Positions 1 to 8,949 of a stretch of DNA of 64,000 nucleotides are shown here, in pieces. Below the pieces are notes generated by a model. The model worked only from the letters and a program-made list of their open reading frames with translations, made no database searches and was not told the origin of the DNA. Origin of the DNA: Atopobiaceae bacterium (GTDB lineage Bacteria > Actinomycetota > Coriobacteriia > Coriobacteriales > Atopobiaceae); the NCBI GenBank assembly GCA_017510785.1, contig JAFWMH010000061.1, forward strand, positions 1 through 64,000, in the 5' to 3' direction. Numbering within the stretch: position 1 is the first letter of the stretch; each line of letters starts with the position of its first letter. Position numbers and translations under genes: made by a program.

Positions 1-987
1 CCGCTGCGGGGCGTGCGGCAGCGTCGTCGAGCCGGCCTTCCCGCGGTTCGCGCGCAACGAGGAGAACTGGGGGCCGTCCACGAGGGCGACCGTCTGCTGG
101 CTCGCCAACGGCTGCAACGTCTCGATCGACAACGCGCGGGACCTGCTGCGCGAGCTGAGCGGCGGCGCGGTCGGCGTGTCGAAGGGCGCGTGCTCCGACT
201 TCATGCGCGAGTTCGCCGAGCTCGCCTCGCCCCTGCTGGAGGGCGCGGAGAGGGCGGTGAGGGGCTCGCCCGTGGCGCTCTCCGACGTCACGTTCACCCG
301 CTCGGAGGGCAGGCAGGCCTACATATACGTCTTCGCCTGCGGCGACGCCGCCGTCTACCGGTCCGAGCCCAAGAAGGGCCACGCGGCGCTGAGGGGGTCG
401 CCGGTCGACGGCAACGGCGACCAGGTCCTGGTGCACGACCACGACACCGCCTACTACGCCTACGGCACCGCCCACGCCGAGTGCAACGCGCACGTGCTCA
501 GGTACCTGCGCGGGGTCGAGCAGAACGAGCCGACGTGCGCGTGGGCCGGCCTGGCGTCCCAAGGCGCTCTCGGACGGCAGGCGGCTGCGCGAGGCGTGCC
601 GGCGCAGGGGGAGATGCCCTCGGAGGGGCAGGCGGCCGCGATCCGCGCCCGATACATGGCTGCGCTCGACGTGGCTGACGCCGAGTACGCGCGCGACGGG
701 CCGTTCGAGGCGAGGTACGCCCCGGAGGGCCTGGCCCTCTCGAGGAGGATGCGCGCCTACGCCGACCAGCACCTGCTGTTCCTCGAGCGCCCCGACGTGC
801 CCTTCACGAACAACGAGAGCGAGCGGCACCTCAGGTGCGCCAAGGGAAAGACGAAGCAGTCGGGCGGCTTCCGCTCGACGGAGCGCGGGCAGGCCCCTAC
901 TGCGACTTCCTCACCGTGACGAAGACGGCGAGGCTTCGCGGCATGAGCCCCTATCGCACGGTCGAGCGCGTGTTCGCGGGCGAGTGA
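1..987 (+). pseudogene. IS66-family transposase, 5' truncated by window edge and frameshifted
   Basis: This is the C-terminal part of a DDE transposase of the IS66 type, which would catalyse transposition of its own element. The reading frame is open from the first bases, with a CxxC pair (CGACGS) and then the IS66-like segment HDHDTAYY...AECNAHVLRYL. The hallmark VPFTNNESERHLR, carrying the catalytic Glu, lies near 800-835. The frame ends in a stop at 917-919. The typical IS66 tail (YCDFLTVTKTARLRGMSPY...) continues in another frame from about 898 to a stop at 985-987, so there is a frameshift near 893-898. A second pair of compensating shifts is possible around 557-606, where another frame reads KALSDGRRLREACRRRG, which looks more natural than the in-frame text. 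The element is probably inactive. Family assignment is by motif recognition. Confidence 0.85.
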
Positions 988-1258
988 GCGCCCGGCCCGC
1001 CACGGGATCCGGGCTCGGGCGTACGCTCAAATCGTGGGGGTGTGAACAGTAACCGTCAAGGAATGCGCAGGGGGACGTGGGCGTTTCATAGTGCATGAAG
1101 GGGGACGTAGGTGTTGCACATTACACGTAACCAGGACGTGCACACGGACTTCATGCGTACGGTCCTGGCACGCAACAATAATCCCCGCCCTTTTGTTTCA
1201 TTCCGTGTAGAATGTACGGACTAGTGCGTAGCATCGGAACATTCGAGAGGAGCACAGC
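988..1258. other. IS66 right flank and mrp leader
   Basis: No gene is visible. A direct repeat of AGGGGGACGT occurs twice (about 1070 and 1098), and TGTGAACAGTAACC near 1041 resembles an IS66 end, so the element's right end may lie here (inference). A TAGAAT hexamer at 1208-1213 could be the -10 box of the following gene, but I see no matching -35. Confidence 0.3.
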
Positions 1259-2110
1259 ATGACACCAGAGGAAGAGGAGGCCATTCGCCGCGAGTTCGAG
1301 GCGGCGCGCGGCACATCGCAGGCGCAGCAGCCTGCGCAGGACGAGATTCCAACGTTCGACCTCAACGAATTCAGCCGCATCAAGCACGTCGTGGGCGTTA
1401 TTTCGGGCAAGGGCGGCGTTGGCAAGTCGCTGGTGACGGGCATCTTGGCTCGAGAGCTCGCACGGGCAGGCGCGAAGGTGGGCATCCTCGATGCCGACAT
1501 AACCGGTCCGTCCATCCCCCGCATGTTTGGCCTTGGCGACGTTAAGGCTATGGGCGCGGGCGACCTCATAATGCCCGTGGCCACAACCGGTGGCATAAAG
1601 GTTATGAGCGCCAACCTCGTCCTCGAGCATGAGGACGATCCCGTGTTGTGGCGCGGACCCATCCTCGCGGGAGCACTCAGGCAGTTCTGGACCGAGACGT
1701 TTTGGCAGGAGCTCGACTACCTGCTCGTAGATATGCCCCCGGGCACGGGCGACATCGCACTCACTGCCTTCCAGTCGTTGCCCATCGACGGCGTTGTTAT
1801 CGTGAGCAGCCCACAGGACCTCGTCCAGATGGTCGTGGGCAAGGCCGTGAATATGGCCAACATGATGAACGTACCCATCTTCGGCCTCGTGGAGAACATG
1901 GGCTACCTTGAGTGCCCGCACTGCGGAGAGCGCATCGAGCCCTACGGCCCGAGCCACCTTGCCGAGACGGCCGCGCATTATGGCATCGCCGCACTCGGTC
2001 AGCTTCCCATCGACGGCAGCTTCGCGCAAATTTGCGATAAGGGCACGGCCGAAACCGACCTGCCCGACGGACTTCTGCCCGACGCCATCGCAGCCATCAC
2101 CGGCGCGTAG
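1259..2110 (+). CDS. mrp: Mrp/NBP35-type P-loop ATPase, Fe-S cluster carrier (ApbC)
   Basis: The 283-residue cytosolic protein belongs to the Mrp/ApbC family, which binds ATP and carries Fe-S clusters to apoproteins. The deviant Walker A motif GKGGVGKS lies at residues 50-57, followed by DADITGPSIPRMFG and a Walker B-like LLVDMPPGTGD, both family signatures. The C-terminal pair C219 and C222 (ECPHCGE) matches the cluster-bridging cysteines of dimeric Mrp proteins. The first 40 residues are an acidic, Ala/Gln-rich tail and there is no DUF59 domain. The start is supported by an AGGAG site 6-10 bases upstream. The CDF exporter starts 140 bp downstream on the same strand, so cotranscription is possible. 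Confidence 0.93.
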   Translation: MTPEEEEAIRREFEAARGTSQAQQPAQDEIPTFDLNEFSRIKHVVGVISGKGGVGKSLVTGILARELARAGAKVGILDADITGPSIPRMFGLGDVKAMGAGDLIMPVATTGGIKVMSANLVLEHEDDPVLWRGPILAGALRQFWTETFWQELDYLLVDMPPGTGDIALTAFQSLPIDGVVIVSSPQDLVQMVVGKAVNMANMMNVPIFGLVENMGYLECPHCGERIEPYGPSHLAETAAHYGIAALGQLPIDGSFAQICDKGTAETDLPDGLLPDAIAAITGA

Positions 2111-2251
2111 GGGTTTGCCACCCAGCTTGCAGTGGGTACCTGGGCAACCCGCGCCCGGGCCAGCCTCGGCCACGCGCCCGGGCCCACTGCAGGCTACCAT
2201 TCTAATTGCACACATGTGTTTTGCGCCAACACAGACGAGAAGGGACGCAGC

Positions 2252-3370
2252 ATGCAGGAACAGGAACGCAGCAAGAGCATCGTGCGCACGAGCATTCTGG
2301 GCATCGTGGCAAACGTGGCGCTCGCAGCCTTTAAGGCGGTGATCGGCCTGCTCTCGCATTCCATCGCCATCACGCTCGACGCCGTGAACAACCTCTCCGA
2401 CGCTGCGAGCTCGGCCATCACCATTTTGGGCACGAAGCTCGCGTCTAAGGCGCCCGATCGCAAACACCCCTATGGCCACGGTCGCTACGAGTACCTCACC
2501 ACCATGGTGGTTGCGGCCATCGTACTTTGGGCCGGCCTCACCTCGCTTTGGGAGGCCATACAAAGCATCCTGCATCCGGCAACGCCAGAGTACACGCCCG
2601 TTGGGCTTATCATAATTGCAGTGGCCGTCGTGGTGAAAATCGCGCTCGGACGCTACTTCGTGGCCGCGGGCAAGCGACTGGACTCAGGCTCGCTCGTTGC
2701 CTCGGGAGAGGATGCGAGCTTCGACGCCATCATCTCGGCATCCACGCTCGTTGCGGCAGGCATCTATATTGTGTTCGGCATCTCGCTTGAGGCATGGCTT
2801 GGCGCAGTGATTTCGGCAGTTATCATAAAAAGCGGCATCGAGATGCTGCGCGAGGCGCTCGACAAGGTTCTCGGCGAGCGCGTGGACGACGATCTGGCGC
2901 GCCAAATCAAGGAGACGGTGTGCTCCGTGGACGGCGTGCGCGGCGCCTACGACCTCATATTGAACGACTACGGCCCCCAGCGCCTGTGGGGCTCAATACA
3001 CGTGGAAGTAGACGAGAGCATCGACGCGCGCGACGTGGACCGCATCACGCGCGAGGTGCAAAACTCCGTCCAGCGCAAGCACAACGTGATTCTTCACACC
3101 GTGGGCATTTACTCCACGAACTCCATAGAGGGCAGTGACGCACACGTTATCCGCACGGCACTCGACAAAATCGCGGAGGAGAACCCCTACGTACTGCAGG
3201 TCCACGGCCTGTACGTGGACGAGCACCTCAAGGGCGCTACGTTCGACGTCGTGGTGAGCTTCGATGCCCCCAATCGCGAGGACGTGCGTCAGTCGGTGCT
3301 CGACAAGATGCACGAGCAGTTCCCCGAATACGCCTTCATGTGCGTGCTCGATTCCGACGTTTCGGATTAA
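2252..3370 (+). CDS. cation diffusion facilitator (CDF) metal exporter
   Basis: The 372-residue inner-membrane protein is a proton/metal antiporter of the CDF family (FieF/ZitB type), probably exporting Zn, Fe or Mn. The N-terminal half has about six hydrophobic helices. The family features SHSIAITLDAVNNLSDA in helix 2, HPYGHGRYEY between helices 2 and 3, and DASFDAIISAS in helix 5 supply the metal ligands. The C-terminal half is cytosolic and holds a ZT-dimer domain, followed by about 90 extra residues (SNSIEGSDAHVIRTALD onward) that look like a second ZT-dimer-like unit. I chose the ATG at 2252 because AGAAGGG precedes it at a good distance; the frame is open further upstream but without a ribosome site. 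Substrate cannot be read from sequence. Confidence 0.9.
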   Translation: MQEQERSKSIVRTSILGIVANVALAAFKAVIGLLSHSIAITLDAVNNLSDAASSAITILGTKLASKAPDRKHPYGHGRYEYLTTMVVAAIVLWAGLTSLWEAIQSILHPATPEYTPVGLIIIAVAVVVKIALGRYFVAAGKRLDSGSLVASGEDASFDAIISASTLVAAGIYIVFGISLEAWLGAVISAVIIKSGIEMLREALDKVLGERVDDDLARQIKETVCSVDGVRGAYDLILNDYGPQRLWGSIHVEVDESIDARDVDRITREVQNSVQRKHNVILHTVGIYSTNSIEGSDAHVIRTALDKIAEENPYVLQVHGLYVDEHLKGATFDVVVSFDAPNREDVRQSVLDKMHEQFPEYAFMCVLDSDVSD

Positions 3371-3400
3371 TGCGCTCGCATTCGAATCGCTAGGCCAACC

Positions 3401-3580
3401 ATGGCGTACGAGTCTCTTGCAAAGCTGTTCTACCGCGACCCCTCCCCGGAGCGCTTTTCGCGCAACGAAGCCCTCGCTCATGAGCGACGAAACGCCGACT
3501 CCACGTTTCGCACCGGCGTCCAATCTCCTTACGGCGAGTTCTTTTTGGCAATGCCGCGAGAATTGCAAAGCCAAAGGGTG
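3401..3580 (+). pseudogene. possible N-terminal remnant of a Fic-family protein
   Basis: An open stretch encodes about 60 residues beginning MAYESLAKLFYRDPSPERF and containing STFRTGVQSPYGEFFLAMPREL. From memory this resembles the N-terminus of Fic-domain AMPylase-type proteins, where 'FFLAMPREL' is followed by a conserved helix and the catalytic Fic core. Here the similarity stops after LQSQRVRVP and no HPFxxGNG core follows in any frame before the next gene starts at 3703. I read it as a leftover fragment in the 330-bp gap between the CDF gene and the flavoprotein. The assignment is weak and is not supported by a search. Confidence 0.3.
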
Positions 3581-3702
3581 CGCGTGCCGTGCTGGGCGTG
3601 GATTAATACAGGTGGACAACCCCTCGGGAAACGTGTCCCATGTTGCCAGCAAACCGTAAGCGTGTACCATATACCCTACCATTCGCGAGCGTGGAGGAAA
3701 CT

Positions 3703-5160
3703 ATGGCGCAAAGGGCACAGCAACGGGCTAGGCAGGAGGAGGCAGCGCGCCAAGTTGCCGTTCCCTCCGAGACTGACGTGTGCGTAGTGGGCGGCGGCGC
3801 GGCGGGACTCGTCGCGGCCATCACCGCAGCAGAGAAAGGCGCTCGGGTTGTCGTGCTCGAGCGCAACCTCGAGTGCGGGCACACCATACTGGCAACGGGC
3901 AACGGTCGCTGCAACTTCGCAAATGCTGCACTCGACCCCGCACGTTACAACGCACCCGACTTCGTGCGCTCCGTCGCCGGGCCTTCGTGGCTCGCTGACG
4001 TGCTGGGCTTCTTTGGCGATTGCGGGCTAGCATGGGAGGAGGAGGCCGAGGGACGTCTTTATCCGCTGAGTCGCCAAGCATCCTCTGTGCGCAACGTGCT
4101 GCTTGCGCGAGCGGCGCGCGCCGGAGTTACGCTTGCGGGCGGCAGAAACGTAGCGGGCGCGCAACGCCAACCCAATGGCTTCGCAGTGCGCTACGAGGAG
4201 GTATTCGGCAAGCCCACACGTGGCAAGTGCCCATCTTGCACGATTCAAGCGCACGCCCTCGTTCTGGCCGCGGGAGGTGGAACGAAGCTTCTTGAAAACT
4301 TCGACATTCCCGTCTCGCCGTTCGAACCCGTGCTCTGCCCCCTCGCCTGCGAGGGTCCCCTCCTCAAGGAACTCGACGGAAGGCGCGTTCGCGTGGAAGC
4401 ACGTTTGATGCGCCACGGTGCGGAGGTGTTCCGTGAACGCGGCGAGGTGCTGTTCCGCCCTTACGGACTCTCGGGCATCGTGGTGTTCAACCTTTCGCGA
4501 TTCGCCCAAGCCGGAGACGAGCTGTTACTCGACCTGCTGCCGGGCATGACGCTCGATGAGGCGCGTCGGGTGAGCCACTTGAATGCCTCTTCCAATCGAG
4601 GCAGCCAACGCTTGACCAATATAGAGCGCGACAACGTGCGGCGCAAAGGCAGACAGAACGGTCTCCGCAACCAACAAGAGCAGCATCGGTCCAAAGGCAC
4701 GCGCAATGCGTGGCGCGTGGCCACCACCACACTCGATGGCTTGCTCGATCCCGTCATCGCCCAGGCGCTTCTTTCCCACGAAAGGGACGACGATGCCGCA
4801 CTCTCGCGCGCAAAGGCCCTCCGCTTCCACGTGATGGGTCCCGCCGAAGCGAACCGCGCGCAGGTTACGCGTGGCGGGTTTGCTACCGACGCTTTTGCAG
4901 CGGCCACACTCGAAGCGTATGCCGTACCCGGGCTCTTCGCGTGTGGAGAGGCGCTCGACGTTGACGGGCCGTGCGGCGGCTTCAACCTCGCGTGGGCATG
5001 GAAGAGCGGCATGGTGGCTGGCGCGGCAGCAATTGGAACGTGCGGTGCCCCGGCCGCGGAGGTCCCGGCCCCGTCGGTTCCGGAGGCCTCGGTCGCTGAG
5101 GTCCTGGTCGCTAAAGCTGCGGCCACAAAGCGTGGCGGGCGACGCTCCCACGCAACGTAA
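3703..5160 (+). CDS. HI0933/BaiN-like NAD(P)/FAD-dependent oxidoreductase
   Basis: The 485-residue soluble flavoprotein belongs to the HI0933/YhiN/BaiN group; members reduce C=C bonds or have unknown substrates. The FAD-binding motif VVGGGAAGLVAAI is near residue 28, with the acidic ribose-binding end VVVLERN. ATGNGRCNFAN is the family signature after the first fold. The C-terminal FAD site reads GLFACGEALDVDGPCGGFNLAWAW. Between about residues 290 and 345 the expected Leu/Arg-rich helical region is replaced by a very basic Gln/Asn/Arg stretch (NVRRKGRQNGLRNQQEQ). The last 35 residues are an Ala/Pro/Val tail. The start at 3703 has GGAGG at 3693-3697. It is followed 24 bp later by a second FAD enzyme on the same strand, suggesting an operon. 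Confidence 0.88.
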   Translation: MAQRAQQRARQEEAARQVAVPSETDVCVVGGGAAGLVAAITAAEKGARVVVLERNLECGHTILATGNGRCNFANAALDPARYNAPDFVRSVAGPSWLADVLGFFGDCGLAWEEEAEGRLYPLSRQASSVRNVLLARAARAGVTLAGGRNVAGAQRQPNGFAVRYEEVFGKPTRGKCPSCTIQAHALVLAAGGGTKLLENFDIPVSPFEPVLCPLACEGPLLKELDGRRVRVEARLMRHGAEVFRERGEVLFRPYGLSGIVVFNLSRFAQAGDELLLDLLPGMTLDEARRVSHLNASSNRGSQRLTNIERDNVRRKGRQNGLRNQQEQHRSKGTRNAWRVATTTLDGLLDPVIAQALLSHERDDDAALSRAKALRFHVMGPAEANRAQVTRGGFATDAFAAATLEAYAVPGLFACGEALDVDGPCGGFNLAWAWKSGMVAGAAAIGTCGAPAAEVPAPSVPEASVAEVLVAKAAATKRGGRRSHAT

Positions 5161-5184
5161 CACGCCAAGACGGAAAGGAATTCC

Positions 5185-6879
5185 ATGATTGACGTAAGCG
5201 GTTTGCGCATTCCCCTTGCCCGCCTCGACGGCACCCTTGAAGCCGAGCTGAATGCTTGCCGTGCTGCCACAGCGCGCAAGCTCCACGTGCGCCCCTCGCA
5301 AATCACCGGCATTGAGCTGCGCAAACGCTCCGTGGATGCGCGCAAGCGCAACGCGATCGTTATTCTTTTTACCGCAAGAGTCTCGATTAAGGGCGACGAG
5401 GCGAGCATCGCGCAACGGGCTGGCAACGGCGTGCGACTCGTCGCAGACAAACCCTATGGGTTGCCAACACGTATCAATGTGCCTCTCGCCCCCACGCGCG
5501 CTGGCGCCCGAGCCGCCAACCGCCCCAGCGCACAGAACGTAGAACGCCCCTGCGCGCGAGCCTTGGAACGTCCCGTCGTAGTGGGCGCCGGATGTGCCGG
5601 CCTGTTTTGCGCGCTCTCGCTTGCGAGCGCTGGTCTCGCTCCCCTCTTGGTCGAGCGCGGCGACGATGCGGAGCGTCGAACAGCCGCAGTCAACGCCTTC
5701 AACGCCAGCAGCGTTCTCGACCCCGAAAGCAATATCCAGTTCGGTCTCGGCGGCGCCGGAACCTTCTCGGACGGGAAGCTAGGAACAGGAACCAAGAGCC
5801 CCGCACATCGTCTCATTTTGGAAACGCTCGTAGAGGCGGGCGCACAGCAACGCATTCTGTGGGACGCGAAGCCACACGTGGGAAGCGATGTGCTGCCCAG
5901 CGTGGTGACTCGCATCGTCGAACGCATTCGGGAGCTCGGCGGAGAGGTGCGTTTTCGCACGCGACTCGTCGGCCTCGACCTGCGCGAGGGACGCGTGGCA
6001 GGCATTCGGCTCGAAACCAACGGACGCGAGGAGCGCGTGGCGGCGCATGACGTCGTGCTCGCTTGTGGACACTCGGCTCGCGACGTCTTCGAGCTGCTGC
6101 GCAATACGGGCGTTACGCTTGAGCGCAAGACGTTCGCCATGGGCGTGCGCATCGAACATCTGCAGGCCGACGTGGACCGCGCGCTCTACGGCAGCTCGGC
6201 AGGACATCCCGCCCTTGGTGCCGGCTCGTACAAACTCGCCGAGCATCTGCCTGGCGGCCGAAGCGCGTTTTCGTTTTGCATGTGTCCGGGAGGCTACGTG
6301 GTTGCCGCAGCGAGCGAGACGGGCGGCGTGGTAACGAACGGCATGAGCCTTGCCGCTCGAGCCGGAACGAACGCCAACTCCGGCCTGCTCGCCAACGTGT
6401 TTCCAGAGGATTTGCCCGGAGACGACGTATTGGCGGGCATCGACTTGCAGCGGGCTTGCGAACGCAAGGCATTTGAAGCCGGTGGCGGCTCCTTCGTCGC
6501 GCCGGCGCAGCTCGTCGGCGATCTTTTGTCCAACATGCCCTCTTCGGCGGGCGGACGCATCGCACCCACCTATCCTCGCGGCGTTGCGTGGGGCTTCGTT
6601 GACAAATGCCTTCCCGACTACATAGTACATACTCTTCGCGCGGCGATTCCTCGCATGGAGCACAAGCTCCGGGGTTTCTCTGCTGCGGACGCCGTCCTTA
6701 CCGGCGTGGAAACGCGCTCAAGCTCGCCCGTGCGCGTGACGCGTGGCGACGACCTACAGTCCGTCTCCACGCCCGGACTCTGGCCATGCGGCGAGGGCGC
6801 CGGCTACGCAGGCGGCATAATGAGCGCTGCGACCGATGGCCTGCGCGTAGCCGAGGCACTCGTGACGACGTATGCGTGA
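5185..6879 (+). CDS. FAD-dependent dehydrogenase, COG2509 family
   Basis: The 564-residue protein is a cytosolic flavoprotein of the COG2509 group, whose physiological substrate is not established. Residues 1-100 form the small N-terminal domain typical of the family (RIPLARLDGTLEAEL...RKRNAIVILFTARV). The dinucleotide motif VVGAGCAGLFCALSLA is near residue 131 and ends with LLVERG. The family signature NIQFGLGGAGTFSDGKLGTG is near 180, and the C-terminal FAD-binding segment is GLWPCGEGAGYAGGIMSAATDG. Length is normal for the family. The start at 5185 is preceded by GGAAAGGAA. It lies 24 bp after the BaiN-like gene, so the two are probably cotranscribed. No clear terminator is visible in the 92-bp convergent gap before the minus-strand gene. 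Confidence 0.9.
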   Translation: MIDVSGLRIPLARLDGTLEAELNACRAATARKLHVRPSQITGIELRKRSVDARKRNAIVILFTARVSIKGDEASIAQRAGNGVRLVADKPYGLPTRINVPLAPTRAGARAANRPSAQNVERPCARALERPVVVGAGCAGLFCALSLASAGLAPLLVERGDDAERRTAAVNAFNASSVLDPESNIQFGLGGAGTFSDGKLGTGTKSPAHRLILETLVEAGAQQRILWDAKPHVGSDVLPSVVTRIVERIRELGGEVRFRTRLVGLDLREGRVAGIRLETNGREERVAAHDVVLACGHSARDVFELLRNTGVTLERKTFAMGVRIEHLQADVDRALYGSSAGHPALGAGSYKLAEHLPGGRSAFSFCMCPGGYVVAAASETGGVVTNGMSLAARAGTNANSGLLANVFPEDLPGDDVLAGIDLQRACERKAFEAGGGSFVAPAQLVGDLLSNMPSSAGGRIAPTYPRGVAWGFVDKCLPDYIVHTLRAAIPRMEHKLRGFSAADAVLTGVETRSSSPVRVTRGDDLQSVSTPGLWPCGEGAGYAGGIMSAATDGLRVAEALVTTYA

Positions 6880-6971
6880 CGCTTGAGGCGCGGCCGTTAC
6901 GTGACCGTTGACCGTCTCGATTAAGATCACAGCGACGTATGCCTAAGACTGGGGCCCTTGTCTCCAGCATC

Positions 6972-8135
6972 CTATTCTTGCTTAGGCGCAATCAGCGCCT
7001 TGAGTCCCGAGGCGCCGTTGCCGATGAGCCTGCGCAGGTCGGCAAGCGGAAGATCGGGCATCACCGTGTGCCAAATGTCCAAGATGGCGCGCTGAACAAA
7101 CTGACGGTCCTCGGGAGCGAGCATCGCCACGGCAAGGAGCACCTTTGGCACGGCCAATCGCCAATTACGCTTGACGCCCCCAAACGTCGTTTCGCCCGAG
7201 GCCGCAAGAACGGAGAACACCGCGTCGACGAAGCGCTCGCGCTCGTCCGGCGTCGACGTTTGGAGCCATTCGTTCATTGACGAGTCGAAGTGACTTGCGG
7301 CTACACCAAGCTTCTTCTCGAACACAAAGTCGCGCCACTCAACCTCCCAGCTAAAGGGATCGTGCTGCGCAAATCCAACGCCATGGCCTCGCACGACCTT
7401 GCAGCCTTGCTCCTGATGCTCGAACACCATGCCGATGACTGAGGACTGCGGAATGGTTTTGTCTATGACGTGCGTTGCCTCGGACCAGCGACCTCGCGCC
7501 ATGCATGCCTCGCTAAAGCCTGGTCCGTCATGTGAGAAGCAGCGAACGACACGGCCGAAGGTGGCATCGGAACAATTCATCCCTGCATAGACTGCCAAGT
7601 TGCCGCCTTTTGAATGTCCGCCCAGCCACAAACGCCCCTTCGTTCGTGCGGCCACGCCCTCCACGTAGAGCGTCGCCGATTCCTGCGCGGGGACGCTCTC
7701 GGCAAACGCCATGTTGAAGTCTTCCTTCCAACCCACGATGCTGTTGTCCGTTCCGCGAAACGCCACGTACGTCGCACGCGGCCCAAGGTGAAACGTCATG
7801 GCCGAAAACTGTTGCTCCGCACGCGCGTCGGTATGCGAAACATAGCCGCTCACCCGCACGTCCCGAAAGCGCGGATTCGCCGCTGCGGCTTGGAGCAACT
7901 CGATGGAGCTTTGCGGGTTGAACAGCGACCCGCACATCGTCTCGAACCACTCGGCGCGACACAGGTCCTTGAGCGGAAGGCCGGCCGGCCCGTACGCATC
8001 CTCCGCCTCCTGCGGCAGCTCAAAGTACGCTAACACCGAGAACACAAGGCTATCGGGACGACACACGTCTCGCTGCTCGAACGTGTCGAGCTGCGTGCGC
8101 ACGTAGTCGATTATGTTCTCGAAGGTGCGTTGCAT
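6972..8135 (-). CDS. DUF2974 (Mbeg1-like) alpha/beta hydrolase
   Basis: The 387-residue protein is a lipase-like alpha/beta hydrolase of the DUF2974 family, common in Firmicutes and Coriobacteria and of unknown substrate. The nucleophile elbow GGHSKGG (GxSxG) lies in WLGGHSKGGNLAVYAGM. The upstream strand TYVAFRGTDNSIVGWKED matches the lipase-3-like oxyanion region, and FSHDGPGFSE follows the elbow as in other members. The C-terminal 90 residues are helical. There is no signal peptide, so it is predicted cytosolic. The ATG at 8135 has AGGAGG 7-12 bases upstream; the frame is open further upstream, but that part overlaps the promoter block. Its promoter shares an approximately 40-bp sequence with that of uvrB. 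Confidence 0.85.
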   Translation of the reverse strand: MQRTFENIIDYVRTQLDTFEQRDVCRPDSLVFSVLAYFELPQEAEDAYGPAGLPLKDLCRAEWFETMCGSLFNPQSSIELLQAAAANPRFRDVRVSGYVSHTDARAEQQFSAMTFHLGPRATYVAFRGTDNSIVGWKEDFNMAFAESVPAQESATLYVEGVAARTKGRLWLGGHSKGGNLAVYAGMNCSDATFGRVVRCFSHDGPGFSEACMARGRWSEATHVIDKTIPQSSVIGMVFEHQEQGCKVVRGHGVGFAQHDPFSWEVEWRDFVFEKKLGVAASHFDSSMNEWLQTSTPDERERFVDAVFSVLAASGETTFGGVKRNWRLAVPKVLLAVAMLAPEDRQFVQRAILDIWHTVMPDLPLADLRRLIGNGASGLKALIAPKQE

Positions 8136-8217
8136 AAATACAAGCCTCCTTGCACGCAGGCGCCTGCACGTGCGCGCGTTATTCGCTGTCTCTTGCGGCA
8201 TGGGATGCGCAAGGGTA

Positions 8218-8258
8218 CCAGTATAGCAAGTGTGCTCGGTTTGTTCCGGCGGCATCGC
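8218..8258 (-). promoter_or_regulatory. extended -10 promoter block shared with uvrB
   Basis: On the minus strand the sequence contains CTTGCTATACTGG, with TATACT at 8220-8225 and TGC directly before it, an extended -10 box. The next 30 bases upstream match the uvrB promoter at 27625-27665 with about five differences, although the two genes are unrelated. No TTGACA-like -35 is present. Confidence 0.6.
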
Positions 8259-8577
8259 ACGTTTTTCCGGACGCCAGCCCGCAACCCCTCGGGCGGCCGA
8301 GGGTCGCCCGAAAGGACCCCGGTCGGACGCCGATCGGACGCATGCCGACAATAACGGCACGAGACTTCTCGGCGCAGCGCGGCCCAACAGACGGCGTCGC
8401 AAAGCATTCTTGGAGCGGATCCTCGCACAAACCTGCGGCCGGCAGCCCTCGCCACTGGGAGACGAGGGCCTTGGCGACGCCTCGAGCATGGACGCAGCAG
8501 GTCCCCGCTAGGTGACAAACGCCCGCTCGTAGCCGTCTGCACTGTCAGCCCGACGTGGTGCCTTGACGGGCGAGAAG

Positions 8578-8667
8578 TGTGTCCGCCACGCGCTAAGGGC
8601 ACATGTGGGGACGGCCATAGCCTCCGGATCCTCTGCCACGTGTCCGCTACGCGCTAAGGGTACCTGT
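8578..8667. repeat. two degenerate R2-type units
   Basis: The text TGTCCGCYACGCGCTAAGGG occurs twice, at about 8580 and 8641, 61 bp apart. TGTCCGCTA is the reverse complement of the TAGCGGACA core of the R2 repeat family at 17.5 and 38.9 kb. The region 8136-9294 otherwise holds no gene I can support. Confidence 0.5.
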
Positions 8668-8682
8668 TATGCCATACGTTGG

Positions 8683-8738
8683 AATCAATATTTTTTCGCA
8701 CTTAACGAGCATTTCTTAAGTGCGAAAAAATATTGATT
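8683..8738. repeat. perfect 23-bp inverted repeat
   Basis: The left arm 8683-8705 and right arm 8716-8738 are perfect reverse complements over 23 bases, separated by a 10-base loop. The arms begin AATCAATATTTTTTCGCA and end CTTAA. A variant pair lies at 8817-8949. The AT-rich arms contrast with the surrounding GC-rich DNA. They resemble transposon ends or a recombinase site, not a gene-linked terminator. Confidence 0.85.
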
Positions 8739-8816
8739 TTGTTAGTTATGAAAGGACTTTCTCCTTGACAAAAGCGCAGGTCAGAGCGTCGTACGATTTA
8801 TGATATGTCTTTTCGT

Positions 8817-8949
8817 ATCAACATTTTTTCGCACTTAAGCACGGTCTTTTAAGCGTGAAAATACCACGTCGCATAACGCGCGGGGAAGGCTTTCATGGCA
8901 GAGTCTGTGAGGCCGCGGCCTCGTGAAGCGAAGTGCGAAAAATGTTGAT
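8817..8949. repeat. second inverted pair of the TTCGCACTTAA motif, about 90 bp apart
   Basis: ATCAACATTTTTTCGCACTT (8817-8836) recurs inverted at 8931-8949 with one T missing. Together with 8683-8738 this gives four copies in alternating orientation within 270 bp. No transposase frame lies between them, so this could be a miniature element or a footprint of one. Confidence 0.7.

Noticed and set aside
8111-8602. Minus-strand frame of 163 codons over the DUF2974 promoter
   Set aside because: It runs through the promoter block and the DUF2974 start in another frame and has an Arg/Pro/Ala-rich composition typical of a shadow frame.
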